The position numbers and the translations under genes were made by a program. From contig NZ_NCEN01000018.1 in NCBI RefSeq assembly GCF_002280675.1, forward strand, positions 31,704 through 95,703: a stretch of 64,000 bases of DNA, written 5' to 3'. The notes under the pieces were generated by a model. It saw only the letters and a list, made by a program, of their open reading frames with translations, was not told where the DNA came from and searched no databases. How positions within the stretch are numbered: position 1 is the stretch's first letter; each line of letters opens with the position of its first letter. Positions 54,901 through 63,907 of the stretch are shown here, piece by piece. The DNA is from Novosphingobium sp. 32-60-15 (lineage in GTDB: Bacteria > Pseudomonadota > Alphaproteobacteria > Sphingomonadales > Sphingomonadaceae).

Positions 54901-55059
54901 TCATTCCCCTCCAAACAGCGGCCACAACAGGCTCGCCTTGCGCCACTTGCGCGCATCCCCGCCTCGCGCGGTCATCACCGCCCGCGCCTTGGCCAGCGCC
55001 GCAGCCCTGTCGATCAACCGCCGCGCCAATGCGCCGGTCACTGCACTTGCGGTAATCAT
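54901..55059 (-). CDS. Small helical GTA gene (gp7 position)
   Basis: 52 residues from ATG 55059. It overlaps the gp6 stop in the cluster's usual ATGA style and ends 4 bp before gp8, filling the 160-bp gap, so it is probably translated. Helical, Ala/Arg-rich, with WRKASLLWPLFGG at the end. Function unknown; position matches the head-tail joining gene gp7. Confidence 0.6.
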   Translation of the reverse strand: MITASAVTGALARRLIDRAAALAKARAVMTARGGDARKWRKASLLWPLFGGE

Positions 55060-55607
55060 GCCAAACGCATCCGCCGCCATGGCCGCCACAGCGCTGCCAC
55101 CACTGCGGGCGGCACCGGCGCTGCCTTGCGCTCGTCATCGCGGCCCCGGTGCTGGTGCGCGCAAAGCCTGATCACGCCATGCCGGATCGCGTCGGGCAGG
55201 CCGTTCCAATCCGCCGCCAATCCGGCAGAATACGTCACCACCACCCGCGTCTGGTTGATGGCTCGGCGCAACCGCACCCGGCCCACACCATCGGCATCAA
55301 GATCAAATTCATAATCCGCTGCCGCCAAAGCCGTCCGCGCACCAGCCAGATCAAGCGCCGCCAGCGCCGTAATCGCGCGCACTGGCCGGGCCGACAGCAC
55401 CTGCCAATCGCCCTTCGCGCTCAACGTCTCTTCACAGCCCGATTGCAATGGCATCGCGCCGATAAAGCCTTCGCAAATCTCGAACGCCGTGCGCAGCAGC
55501 GCCAGCAGTTCGGCATCGTCGGCAGACCGGGATATGCCCAGCCACGCCTTCAGTTCGCCAAGCGCCGCCGAAGACAAGGCAGGCGGTGCGATAATTGCCC
55601 GCATCAT
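55056..55607 (-). CDS. GTA head-tail connector (gp6-like)
   Basis: 183 residues. Phage head-tail connector (phiE125 gp8 family) features: helical ELKAWLGISRSADDAELLALL start and INQTRVVVTYSAGLAADWNGLPDAIRHGVI later. Joins portal to tail. Ribosome site ggag 6 bp before ATG 55607. Confidence 0.88.
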   Translation of the reverse strand: MMRAIIAPPALSSAALGELKAWLGISRSADDAELLALLRTAFEICEGFIGAMPLQSGCEETLSAKGDWQVLSARPVRAITALAALDLAGARTALAAADYEFDLDADGVGRVRLRRAINQTRVVVTYSAGLAADWNGLPDAIRHGVIRLCAHQHRGRDDERKAAPVPPAVVAALWRPWRRMRLA

Positions 55608-55672
55608 GGCAATCTCCGGTCAATATATCGGGAAAGGGGGGCGCGCGGCCCGTTGCCAGGCCGCGCGCATAT

Positions 55673-56821
55673 TCAGGCTGCGATACGCAGCAGCTTGATC
55701 GCATCGCTGTCCATCACCTGCCCGCCCACACGGCGGGTGGCATAGAACTGGACGTAGGGCTTGTTGGTATAGGGATCGCGCAGGATCGTGGTCTGGCGAC
55801 GCTCGGTAATCAGATACCCTGCCTTGAAGTTGCCAAACGCAATCGGGAACTGGTTCGCCGCCACATCGGGCATGTCTTCCGCCTCGATCACTGCATAACC
55901 CAGCAGACGGTCAGGCTGGCCTTCCATCAGCCCTGCCTGCCACAAGAACGCGCCATCGGCGGACTTCAGCTTGCGCACAGCCGCAAGCGTGGTCGAATTC
56001 ATCACCCACACCGCACCTTGCCGCAGCGGCGCTTTCAATTGGCACACCAGATCGATCAGCTTGGTTTCGGGCGTTGCCCCCAGCCCTGTCGCATTGCCCG
56101 AACCGATGAACTGCAACGCCCCAAATGCACGGGCTGCATCGCCTGCCGCGCTCGCCGTGACGGAAAGGAACCCCATCGGCTGGTTGGTGCCGGTCCCGTT
56201 GATAAATGCCGCGCCCTCTGCACGGGCAAATTCGGTGCCGATCTCGTTCGCCAGCCAGCCTTCCAGATCGAATGCTGCATCATCCAGCATCGCCTGCGTG
56301 GCCGAAGGGTTGGCATAAAGCTCGCCCATCGGCGGAATGATCTCGGCCAGCTTGGGGCTTGCCGTTTCCGGGCGCGCACCCGTCTCGCTCACCCATCCCG
56401 AAGCCGTCCCACCGGTCGAAATCAACCGCCGGAAGCCCGAAGTCCCCGTCCTCACCACATTGGCAACACTGCGAATCGGGCTGATTTCCACCATCCGGCG
56501 CGCAATCATCGCGTCGATTTCCTTTGGCACCGCAAAGCCGCCATCAGCACTCACCGCCGTGGTCATAGCCTTCAACTCGGTCTCGCGGCCATGGCGCAAA
56601 TAGCCATCAACAAAGCCCTTCACCTCGGGGCCTGATGCAACGCCTGCCCCGTCCAGCAGCGGACGCGCAGCAGCACGGCTGACCTTCTCCAGCCGCCCCT
56701 TCACTTCGTCCACATCGCTGCGCAGCGTCGCCAGCGCGGCATCCTGCGCTTCCTGGCGTTCGACAATATCGAACGAGGCATTCAGCGCACCGGCTTTGGT
56801 TTCAAAGTTCACAGTATCCAT
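55673..56821 (-). CDS. GTA major capsid protein (HK97 fold, gp5-like)
   Basis: 382 residues. An N-terminal coiled coil (about 15-55) serves as the scaffold-like delta domain, removed in the family by the protease. The HK97-fold body has DGGFAVPKEIDAMIARR, MNSTTLAAVRKLKSADG and the C-terminal FYATRRVGGQVMDSDAIKLL. Start at ATG 56821, with aagga upstream. Confidence 0.94.
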   Translation of the reverse strand: MDTVNFETKAGALNASFDIVERQEAQDAALATLRSDVDEVKGRLEKVSRAAARPLLDGAGVASGPEVKGFVDGYLRHGRETELKAMTTAVSADGGFAVPKEIDAMIARRMVEISPIRSVANVVRTGTSGFRRLISTGGTASGWVSETGARPETASPKLAEIIPPMGELYANPSATQAMLDDAAFDLEGWLANEIGTEFARAEGAAFINGTGTNQPMGFLSVTASAAGDAARAFGALQFIGSGNATGLGATPETKLIDLVCQLKAPLRQGAVWVMNSTTLAAVRKLKSADGAFLWQAGLMEGQPDRLLGYAVIEAEDMPDVAANQFPIAFGNFKAGYLITERRQTTILRDPYTNKPYVQFYATRRVGGQVMDSDAIKLLRIAA

Positions 56822-56905
56822 GGGGCACAACGTCCTTTCTGCATGAAACAGCCACCCCATGGGGTAGCCGTGGGGGTATCTTCCGGTAATGATGGTGGCA
56901 GTGGA

Positions 56906-57361
56906 TCAGGCGGCGTCTGGCGCCATTGCTTCCACATAATGAACCCGCGCCATTGGCTGCATCGGCCGTGTCACCAGGCTCACTTCACTAATCTCAAGGT
57001 CGTGCAATTCACGCCCGCCGGGCAAAGCCTTGCCCTGCCGCACCCGGTATCCGAACGACAGGCCGTTCACCGCGCCATCCCGCAACGCGCGCGCTGCAAT
57101 GGATTCCGTCGCCGTGATGGAAGCAACCACGCGCAAACCCCGCGCATCCTCGCGCGCCACATCGATCCAGCCGATCTGCTGGTCGCCCCGGTGCTGCCAC
57201 AACAGCGGCAATCGCAAGCCATCTGCAATCCGCCGCTCAAGGCTGGCGCGGAAAGCCCCCGGCAGGATCGTGTCCCCGCCGCCATCGCGCTTTCGGAAAA
57301 TCGCGGCATATCCGGCAAAGCGCACAGGCGCGGCCTTCATTTCAGACAACAAAGTGGTCAT
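56906..57361 (-). CDS. GTA prohead protease (gp4-like)
   Basis: 151 residues, HK97-type prohead protease: FAGYAAIFRKRDGGGDTILPGAF, the His in LLWQHRGDQQIGW and the Ser in VNGLSFGYR are the catalytic features. Cleaves the capsid delta domain during maturation. Overlaps the DUF6127 gene by 4 bp. Confidence 0.92.
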   Translation of the reverse strand: MTTLLSEMKAAPVRFAGYAAIFRKRDGGGDTILPGAFRASLERRIADGLRLPLLWQHRGDQQIGWIDVAREDARGLRVVASITATESIAARALRDGAVNGLSFGYRVRQGKALPGGRELHDLEISEVSLVTRPMQPMARVHYVEAMAPDAA

Positions 57362-57666
57362 CGCACCAGATCTCCCGATCCAAACCGCACCGCGATGGCA
57401 AACAGCAGCAGCGCCAGCACCGCACGCACCACCCAGCCCACCGCCGCTTTCCACGCGCTCGCCTTGGCATCGCGCCACGCGCCCAGCAGTTGGCGCAATT
57501 CGGCCAGGTCATTGTGCGCGCTGTCATCGGCCAGCCCCATCCGCGCCAGCACCCGCACCGCGCCCAGATCCGAAGCTTCCTCGACCACCGCCCGCAGCGT
57601 CACCAGATCGCAGCCCTCGCCCTCGGCCTGCGCCACCAGACGGGCCAGCATGTCTTCACGGTTCAT
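57358..57666 (-). CDS. DUF6127 membrane protein in GTA cluster
   Basis: 102 residues: soluble helical N-terminal part, then one C-terminal membrane segment (about 78-95). Matches the DUF6127 family seen between portal and protease in sphingomonad GTAs. Role unknown. Four-bp overlaps on both sides. Confidence 0.8.
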   Translation of the reverse strand: MNREDMLARLVAQAEGEGCDLVTLRAVVEEASDLGAVRVLARMGLADDSAHNDLAELRQLLGAWRDAKASAWKAAVGWVVRAVLALLLFAIAVRFGSGDLVR

Positions 57667-58817
57667 GGCTTGATCCCCAGCATCGCACGCTTTTCGTCGC
57701 TTGAAAGAAACTCTGCGGCAGATACCTGCGCCCACAACCGCTCGCGGTCCTCGGCCAGCGCAGGCACACGGTCCAGATCAACACCCAGCCGCGCATCGCG
57801 GAACCACGGCGACAAGCCCTCGGCAATCGCCACCAGAATCTTGCCCGCCACCGGCAAAAGCGTCAGCCGCCACAGCGCCCGGTTGGCCTCGCGGTAATTG
57901 GCATATGTATTGTCGCCCGGAATCCCCAGCAGCATCGGCGGCACGCCAAACGCCAGCGCAATGTCGCGCGCCGCCGCCGCTTTCAGCGTCGCAAAGTCCA
58001 TGTCGGCGGGCGTCAGTGAAAGGCTCTGCCATTTAAGACCCCCCTCCAGCAGCATGGGCCGCCCCGCGTTCGCTTGCCCCGCATAGGCCGCCGTCAATTC
58101 GCCCTTGATCCGGTCAAACTGGTCCGCCGTCAGCGAAGCGCCGGGTTCACCCGGATCATAGACCAGCGCCCCTGATGGCCGCGCGGCATTCTCCAGCAAC
58201 GCCCGGTTCCACCGCGCCGCCGCATTGTGGATCGCCACCGCCTCGTCCGCCGCCTCCAGGCAGCCCGCGCCATAATGGTCATCAACCGGGTGAAAGTGCT
58301 TCACATGGATCAGGTTGGGCCGCCCGAAATCATCCACCGCCTCAATCCGCAGCGCCTTCTCGCCCACTTTATAGGCAAACGCCGCAGGCCAACCGCCTGC
58401 ATCGGGCAACACCGTCACCCGTTCAGGCCGCAGCGCAAACAGCTCCACCGGATTGCCGTCCACATCGCGCAGCACTTGCACATAGCCATTGCCATGCAGC
58501 ATCAGATGCGCCGCCAGCGTCTCCAGCAGCGGCTGCCCCGCGCTCGTCTCGCTCACCAGCGCCAGCAACGCGGGATCAGACGCCACCACCGGTGCCCCGC
58601 CAATCCCCTCGGCCACCAATCGCACAGCCCGCTGCGCCACCGGATTCTTCAAATAGGCCTCACGGATCGCCACCGGATAATTGATCGGTCCATGGCTGGC
58701 CTCACCCCGCCAATCCGAAGCCGCAATCCACGGTGAAACAAAACTCCGCCCCAAAGGCGCACGCGGCGTCACCGCCTCGCCCTTGAACGCAGCCGCAAGC
58801 GATTGAAAGAACGACAT
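57663..58817 (-). CDS. GTA portal protein (gp3-like)
   Basis: 384 residues. HK97-family phage portal: NPVAQRAVRLVAEGIGGAPV, HGNGYVQVLRDVDGNPVELFAL, LIHVKHFHPVDDHYGAG and PPMLLGIPGDNTYANYREANRALW. Forms the dodecameric DNA entry ring. Start ATG 58817; the 127-bp gap to terL holds a palindromic repeat. Confidence 0.95.
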   Translation of the reverse strand: MSFFQSLAAAFKGEAVTPRAPLGRSFVSPWIAASDWRGEASHGPINYPVAIREAYLKNPVAQRAVRLVAEGIGGAPVVASDPALLALVSETSAGQPLLETLAAHLMLHGNGYVQVLRDVDGNPVELFALRPERVTVLPDAGGWPAAFAYKVGEKALRIEAVDDFGRPNLIHVKHFHPVDDHYGAGCLEAADEAVAIHNAAARWNRALLENAARPSGALVYDPGEPGASLTADQFDRIKGELTAAYAGQANAGRPMLLEGGLKWQSLSLTPADMDFATLKAAAARDIALAFGVPPMLLGIPGDNTYANYREANRALWRLTLLPVAGKILVAIAEGLSPWFRDARLGVDLDRVPALAEDRERLWAQVSAAEFLSSDEKRAMLGIKP

Positions 58818-58870
58818 AATCAGCCTTTCGAAAATGAGAATCCGCCCAACGAAGCAAAGGCGTCAACTTA

Positions 58871-58907
58871 CTCCCCTCCCGCTTGCGGGAGGGGCCGGGG
58901 GAGGGGC
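58871..58907. repeat. GC-rich palindromic repeat, copy 1
   Basis: CCCCTCCCGC-TT-GCGGGAGGGG palindrome followed by ccgggggagggg, between portal and terminase. Closely related copy at 61711-61744. Confidence 0.8.
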
Positions 58908-58944
58908 TGTTACTCAACGCCCTGTTCAGCCACGCTGACACCCC

Positions 58945-60285
58945 TCAATCAAACCAGATGCGCGGCTCCCCGGCCCTGCCCAGCATCAGTTCTGTCAGCG
59001 CCCACACACAGGCATCGGCACGATCGGGCGACCGCCCCGGCCCCTGATAATCCCCGCCCGGCATCAATCCGCACAGTTCATCCTCCAGCCGTGGGAACAT
59101 CCCGGCGTGGCGCACGCGCCCTGCTTCATAAAGCGCTGCCACCGGCTCGGCCCGCGCCGCCTTGCCACGGCTTGCATGGACAAGGCGCAAGGGCAGCGAT
59201 GCCTCGGCGGCGCGCAGCACCGCTTCCACCATCGCCCCGCCCTGGTTCGCCTCGGCCACCACCCGGTCTGCCGACCAGGCAAGCGCGGCATCTGCAACGG
59301 CGCGGGCCCATCGTTCGGGGCTGGCCTGTTCAACCGAACAATCCGCCAGCACCCGCGCGATCCTGTCGTCACCCAACCCGCACACCACAATCCCGCAAGC
59401 ATCGCCATGCGCGCTGGCAGGCGGGTCAACCGCCACCACAACCCTCGTGCATGGCGGAGCAACGGCTTCACGCGCACTTTCAATCAGCGCGCGGCTCCAC
59501 AGCGCGCCCACCAGATCACTGATCAATTCGCCGTAAAGTTCCTGCCGCCCCAGCAACGTGTCGCCAAACGTCTGCTCCATCGCCGCGATAAAACGCGCTG
59601 GCAGGTTCGGCGCGTTGTCAAACGTGCTTCCGCGCGTCAGCACCACGCCGCCTGCCTCGCCCTCGTCCAGCATCCTTGTCACCAGCGGCACCGGTCGCGG
59701 CGTCGTGGTCGCCAGCATCCGGGGATCATCGCCCAGCCGCAGGCCCATCAGCAAATTATCCCAGGCCGAAATGGCCCGGCTCGTCCCGCGCAGCGCGCCT
59801 GCATCCCACTTGGCCACCTCATCACACCACGCATGGCTATGCTGCGGCCCGCGCAAACTTTCCGGCTCTCCTGCCGAATACAAAAACGCTTGCGCCCCGT
59901 TTTTCCAGACCAACCTGCGCACCGATGATTCATACACCGGCCGCTTGTCTGGTGACCCAACCGAAAGCAGCCCGCTCTCGCCTTCCACCATAACGCTGCG
60001 CGCCTCATACAACGATGCCGCCACCAGCGCGATCCGCGCGTCGGGATCATCTTCGGCCTGCTGGCGCACCCATTCGGCACCCAGCCGTGTCTTGCCAAAC
60101 CCGCGCCCGGCCATCACCAGCCAGATGCGCCAGTCACCATCCGGTGCCTGCTGGGCCTTGCGGCCCCACACTTGCCAGTCCCACAGCCATTCGCGGCATT
60201 CATCATCGGAAAGCTTGTGAAAAAATCGGTCGATCTTTTGACGATCGGCATCGAACAGGGTGTCCAGCCTGACGTCATCACCCAT
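58945..60285 (-). CDS. GTA terminase large subunit (gp2-like)
   Basis: 446 residues. ATPase with Walker A GRGFGKTR and Walker B region HAWCDEVAKW; nuclease domain with an Asp in VVVAVDPPAS. Packages DNA into heads; GTA terminases take host DNA without sequence specificity. Overlaps the upstream gene by 8 bp. Confidence 0.94.
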   Translation of the reverse strand: MGDDVRLDTLFDADRQKIDRFFHKLSDDECREWLWDWQVWGRKAQQAPDGDWRIWLVMAGRGFGKTRLGAEWVRQQAEDDPDARIALVAASLYEARSVMVEGESGLLSVGSPDKRPVYESSVRRLVWKNGAQAFLYSAGEPESLRGPQHSHAWCDEVAKWDAGALRGTSRAISAWDNLLMGLRLGDDPRMLATTTPRPVPLVTRMLDEGEAGGVVLTRGSTFDNAPNLPARFIAAMEQTFGDTLLGRQELYGELISDLVGALWSRALIESAREAVAPPCTRVVVAVDPPASAHGDACGIVVCGLGDDRIARVLADCSVEQASPERWARAVADAALAWSADRVVAEANQGGAMVEAVLRAAEASLPLRLVHASRGKAARAEPVAALYEAGRVRHAGMFPRLEDELCGLMPGGDYQGPGRSPDRADACVWALTELMLGRAGEPRIWFD

Positions 60286-60835
60286 GCGCCGCGCCCGTCA
60301 TCTCCTGCTCTGCCTTGCGCTGCGCCAGCACCTGATCGCGCAGCGCCAAAAGCTTGGCGTGGATCGATGCCCGCACTTGCTTGATGTCGGAATTTTCACG
60401 GATCGCGCGCTGGCGGGCCACTGTCTCGCGATGCTGTGTCAGCAACCGAAGCGCATTGGCGTTATCGAACTTTGCCTCGCCATCCCTGGATTCGCCAAAG
60501 CGCAGCCGGTGCAGCAGCTCCATCTCAAGGTTGTCATACCCCTCGCACAAAGCCTCGCGCCACGCCTTTGCAAAGCCCGGCTCGCTGCGTCGCGTTTTAT
60601 AGGCGCGATCCGGCTTTACGCCCGCCTTGGCCGCAGCCGCTGTCACATTCGAAGTTTCCGCCAGCGACGCCAGAAACTCGCTGCGCCATGTCGTGCGCGC
60701 GATCCCCATGGAATCCGCATCTTCGTCGCTGCCTGTGACGCTATTGCCCTCCATTTCGCTGGGTGATGCAGGTACGCATTGCGTTGCTGTCACGCATGCC
60801 GTTGGGGTGCGCGCGGAGCCGGTCGGCTTGGCCAT
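60278..60835 (-). CDS. Putative GTA small terminase (gp1-like)
   Basis: 185 residues. A helix-turn-helix-like middle (FLASLAETSNVTAAAAKAG, AYKTRRSEPGFAKAWREAL) and a helical C-terminus suit a small terminase or gp1 protein. First gene of the GTA cluster, so its upstream region (60836-61057) should hold the cluster promoter. Sequence conservation is low. Confidence 0.75.
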   Translation of the reverse strand: MAKPTGSARTPTACVTATQCVPASPSEMEGNSVTGSDEDADSMGIARTTWRSEFLASLAETSNVTAAAAKAGVKPDRAYKTRRSEPGFAKAWREALCEGYDNLEMELLHRLRFGESRDGEAKFDNANALRLLTQHRETVARQRAIRENSDIKQVRASIHAKLLALRDQVLAQRKAEQEMTGAAHG

Positions 60836-61057
60836 TCAGACCATCCTTACGTTTGAATTGAACGAAGTGTCACGGATATCGGCAGCGCCACATGCCGCCC
60901 GTCCGGGGCGACTCGGCCTGTTCCGATGTTCTTGTTATGTACCGAATGGGCGCGTGAATGTCAATCAAAAAGTGCCAATATGGTTAATCAAACCACTGCT
61001 GGCACTTTTCGCGCGCCTCGCTTAAACGCTGCACCGCAACAATTGACGGGATTCCTG
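60836..61057. promoter_or_regulatory. Divergent promoter region, GTA cluster / VTT gene
   Basis: 222 bp between the first GTA gene (minus) and the VTT-family gene (plus). It contains a perfect 10-bp inverted repeat at 60968-61009. No clear sigma consensus or CtrA TTAA-N7-TTAA site was found by eye. Confidence 0.5.
60968..61009. promoter_or_regulatory. Inverted repeat upstream of GTA cluster
   Basis: AAAAGTGCCA (60968-60977) and TGGCACTTTT (61000-61009) with a 22-bp spacer; could be a regulator site or mark a hairpin. Confidence 0.5.
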
Positions 61058-61696
61058 ATGCTCCGCCGCCTCTACGATTGGACATTGGCCAAGGCCTCGC
61101 ATCCGCACGCCGAATGGTGGCTGGCCCTGTTCGCGTTCATGGAAGCCAGCTTCTTCCCCATCCCGCCGCACCCCCTGCTCGGGCTGATGTGCCTGGCCGA
61201 ACCAAAGCGCGCCATCCGCTTTGCCGCCATAGCCACCATCGCCTCGGTCCTCGGCGGCCTGCTCGGCTACGCTATCGGCTATGGCCTGTACGACACTGTC
61301 GGCACGCAATTGCTCGCCGCCCTCGGCCTCACCGAAAGCTTCCCCAAGGCGGCCTGCTATCTGCGCGATTACGGGGTAGAGATCATCATGATCAAGGGCG
61401 CCACGCCCATCCCGTTCAAACTGCTCACGATCACGGCGGGCTTCATCGCCATGCCGCTGGTACCGTTCATTCTGGCCAGCATTGTCTCGCGCTCGATCAG
61501 CTTCATGATCGTCGGCGTGCTGTTCCGCCTGTTCGGCGCCCCGATCAAGCGCTTCATCGACAAATACCTCGGCCTGGTCACCATCGGCTTCGTCGTCCTC
61601 GTCGTCGGCGGCTTCATCGCCGCCACCATGCTCGGCGGAGGCGGCACGGCTGAATCAAAAGCCAAATGCGAACAAGCCGCCCCACTCACTGTATAA
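61058..61696 (+). CDS. VTT-domain (YqaA/DedA-like) membrane protein
   Basis: 212 residues with several membrane segments and VTT-domain features: FFPIPPHPLLGLMCLAEPKRA, a Gly-rich LGGLLGYAIGYGLYD and KGATPIPFKLLTITAG. VTT/DedA proteins act as phospholipid scramblases or transporters in membrane homeostasis. Divergent from the GTA cluster. Confidence 0.88.
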   Translation: MLRRLYDWTLAKASHPHAEWWLALFAFMEASFFPIPPHPLLGLMCLAEPKRAIRFAAIATIASVLGGLLGYAIGYGLYDTVGTQLLAALGLTESFPKAACYLRDYGVEIIMIKGATPIPFKLLTITAGFIAMPLVPFILASIVSRSISFMIVGVLFRLFGAPIKRFIDKYLGLVTIGFVVLVVGGFIAATMLGGGGTAESKAKCEQAAPLTV

Positions 61697-61710
61697 GCCA
61701 CCCTTCTTCC

Positions 61711-61744
61711 CCCCTCCCGCAAGCGGGAGGGGTTGGGGGTGGGC
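61711..61744. repeat. GC-rich palindromic repeat, copy 2
   Basis: CCCCTCCCGC-AA-GCGGGAGGGG followed by ttgggggtggg; near-copy of 58871-58907. It also lies between convergent genes and could act as a terminator. Confidence 0.8.
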
Positions 61745-61772
61745 TCAAAACATCACCCTGAAAATCTGCCCT

Positions 61773-62609
61773 CTACAACCCGAACCGCATCCCGTAACCC
61801 AGCCCGACGGTAATCTGCATCCGCTGCCCCCGCTCACGGATCAACGATGTCCCCGCAGGTTCCCCGCCCAGCCGGTCTACCCCGCCAAACAGCGTAACCG
61901 AACGCCGCCGGTCCAAAGGCCGGATCAGCGCTCCGCCAACGCCATAGGACACCAGCCCGCCATCGGGCCGCGAAACCGCCAGACCGGTGCGCTGCGCCTG
62001 CCCCGCATCCACGCCAAAGTATGTCTGCATAAAATCGCCGCTGGCCAGTGTCGCGCGCGGTCCCACCGAATAGATCACGCGCCCGCTACGGCCCTGCACC
62101 GCCAGCGATACATCGCCAACAACACCCTGGTGCGCGCCAAAGCCCTGCCGCACTTCAACCCGCCCGCGTAGCCGGTTCTTCGGCCCGAACCGCTTTTCAA
62201 CAAAGCCGCCCGCCTCACCGCCAAAGCCGACATCGCCCATCCCGCGCAAAGCATCACTGCCGCCTGCAAGCTGAAAGGGCGATCCGCCATCGTTCTCGTT
62301 GCGGCCAAAGCGCGGCTTGATCACCGGCCCTGCTTTCCAACCGTCGCGGTTCACCGCGTTCCAGCCGATCCCGTCGGGCACCGATGCAAAGATCGTATCA
62401 TTGTAATTCAGCCGGATATCCGGAAAGATTGACAGCGCCGTATCGCGCGACCCTTGCCACGCGTTCCCGAACACCGGCGCCAGCCCCAGCGTCAGCACCC
62501 AACCTTGCGGCCCCGCAGGCGGCCTACCCTTTTGCGACCCCGCGTCTTGCGCCATCACCGGCCCGGAAAACGCCGCCGCCAATATCGCAAAGGCCGTAAC
62601 ACGCAACAT
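61773..62609 (-). CDS. MipA/OmpV-family outer-membrane protein
   Basis: 278 residues. Signal peptide (about 1-19, ending VMA), then LGLAPVFGNAWQGSRDTALS and repeated amphipathic strands ending GLGYGMRFGL, as in MipA/OmpV. Family members link lytic enzymes to murein synthesis or serve as small porins. Start at ATG 62609 next to the signal. Confidence 0.87.
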   Translation of the reverse strand: MLRVTAFAILAAAFSGPVMAQDAGSQKGRPPAGPQGWVLTLGLAPVFGNAWQGSRDTALSIFPDIRLNYNDTIFASVPDGIGWNAVNRDGWKAGPVIKPRFGRNENDGGSPFQLAGGSDALRGMGDVGFGGEAGGFVEKRFGPKNRLRGRVEVRQGFGAHQGVVGDVSLAVQGRSGRVIYSVGPRATLASGDFMQTYFGVDAGQAQRTGLAVSRPDGGLVSYGVGGALIRPLDRRRSVTLFGGVDRLGGEPAGTSLIRERGQRMQITVGLGYGMRFGL

Positions 62610-62719
62610 CCGCTCTCTCCATCCGACGCGACCAATGCAAAGGCCATGGCACAGCGCACCTGAACGCCGCTTTGCCCGATCATGTCGAATGATGGCTTGC
62701 CCGCAAAGGCAAGCGCGGC

Positions 62720-63685
62720 TCAAACAGTCTTGGCTTTCACCCCGAACCGCCCGAACTTGCGATACCGCGTCATCCACCGGTCAAGGAACAACCCCAGCGG
62801 ACGCGGCGCAACGCCCAGCGCCTCGATCCCCGGCAAAGTCCCCGTCGCCACATTGCCCGCCGCCAGCAGCTTCCATTGGTCCGTGGTAATCGGCGCACCC
62901 GGCAACCAACCGGTCAACGCTGCAATCGCAGCCGATACCGCGTCGGGCAATTCGGCAAACACCGGGCTGCGTCCTGCCGCCTTGGCAATCCGGCGGTTCA
63001 GCTCGCCCATCGTCACCACTTCGGGGCCAGCCAGCTCATACGTCTTGCCACCATGCGCCAATGGGTCCGCCAGCGCGCTCGCCACCGCCTCTGCCGCATC
63101 ATCCACAAACACCGGCTGCAACTTTGCGTCCGGCCCGAACACGGGCAACACCGGCAGGCTTGAAACCAGACCGCCAAACATGTTCAGAAAATTGTCGTCC
63201 TCGCCAAACAGGATCGATGGCCGCACCACCGTCGCCGTTGGAAACGCAGCCAGCACAGCCACTTCACCCTCGGCCTTGGTCCGGGCGTAGGCCACATCAG
63301 ATGCAGCATCGGCCCCCAGCGCCGAAACATGCACAAACGCCGTCGCACCGGCATCCTTGGCCGCTTTCGCCAACGCCCCAACGCCGCTGCCCTGCAGCCC
63401 GTCCAGATTGCCCGCAAACGCACCGACAAGATTGACCACCGCATCAACCCCGGTCAGCGCCGCGGCCACCGTATGCGGTTTCAGCACATCCACCGCCACC
63501 AGTTGCGTCTGCCCCAGCCCGCCCAGCGTCTTAACCCGGAACGCGCGCTCCGGATGGCGGCTGCAAACGCGCAACCGCGCTCCGCGCGCCAACAGCTCTT
63601 GCGCCAGATGCCTACCGAAAAAGCCGGTGCCGCCTACCAGCGCTACCAACATGCCATCGAGATCGCGCGTCTTGCCCTGTGCCAT
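62720..63685 (-). CDS. Complex I NDUFA9-like NAD(P)-binding protein
   Basis: 321 residues. Rossmann fold with LVALVGGTGFFGRHLAQELL (nucleotide loop), SALGADAASDVAYARTKAEGE and a C-terminal membrane-associated helix. Matches the NDUFA9/atypical SDR family linked to complex I assembly or quinone metabolism in alphaproteobacteria. An internal ATG at 63652 is an alternative start. Confidence 0.87.
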   Translation of the reverse strand: MAQGKTRDLDGMLVALVGGTGFFGRHLAQELLARGARLRVCSRHPERAFRVKTLGGLGQTQLVAVDVLKPHTVAAALTGVDAVVNLVGAFAGNLDGLQGSGVGALAKAAKDAGATAFVHVSALGADAASDVAYARTKAEGEVAVLAAFPTATVVRPSILFGEDDNFLNMFGGLVSSLPVLPVFGPDAKLQPVFVDDAAEAVASALADPLAHGGKTYELAGPEVVTMGELNRRIAKAAGRSPVFAELPDAVSAAIAALTGWLPGAPITTDQWKLLAAGNVATGTLPGIEALGVAPRPLGLFLDRWMTRYRKFGRFGVKAKTV

Positions 63686-63835
63686 ATGACCCAAATCCTG
63701 CAGATAGTGGCAACGCCCGAAAAGAGACGCACCCATCCGCCGCCTTTGGCACAGCAAAGGGCGCGCTTTCAATGCCGAACATCCCCAAACCGCCCTGCAC
63801 AACAAAAAGAGTCAGCGATTCCCGGTTTTGCCCCG

Positions 63836-63862
63836 TTGACACCCCGCCCCCCGTACCTTAGT
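63836..63862 (+). promoter_or_regulatory. Putative tRNA-Leu promoter
   Basis: TTGACA at 63836-63841 and a weak CTTAGT at 63857-63862 (15-bp spacing), 45 bp upstream of the tRNA. Confidence 0.4.
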
Positions 63863-63907
63863 GGCGCCCTCCTACCCGGCAGACGGCCCATTCGCCTTCT
63901 GCCCCGT

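Noticed and set aside
46741..60835. Active siphophage prophage
   Set aside because: No integrase, repressor, replication, lysis or att-like repeats; gene content and order fit a GTA.
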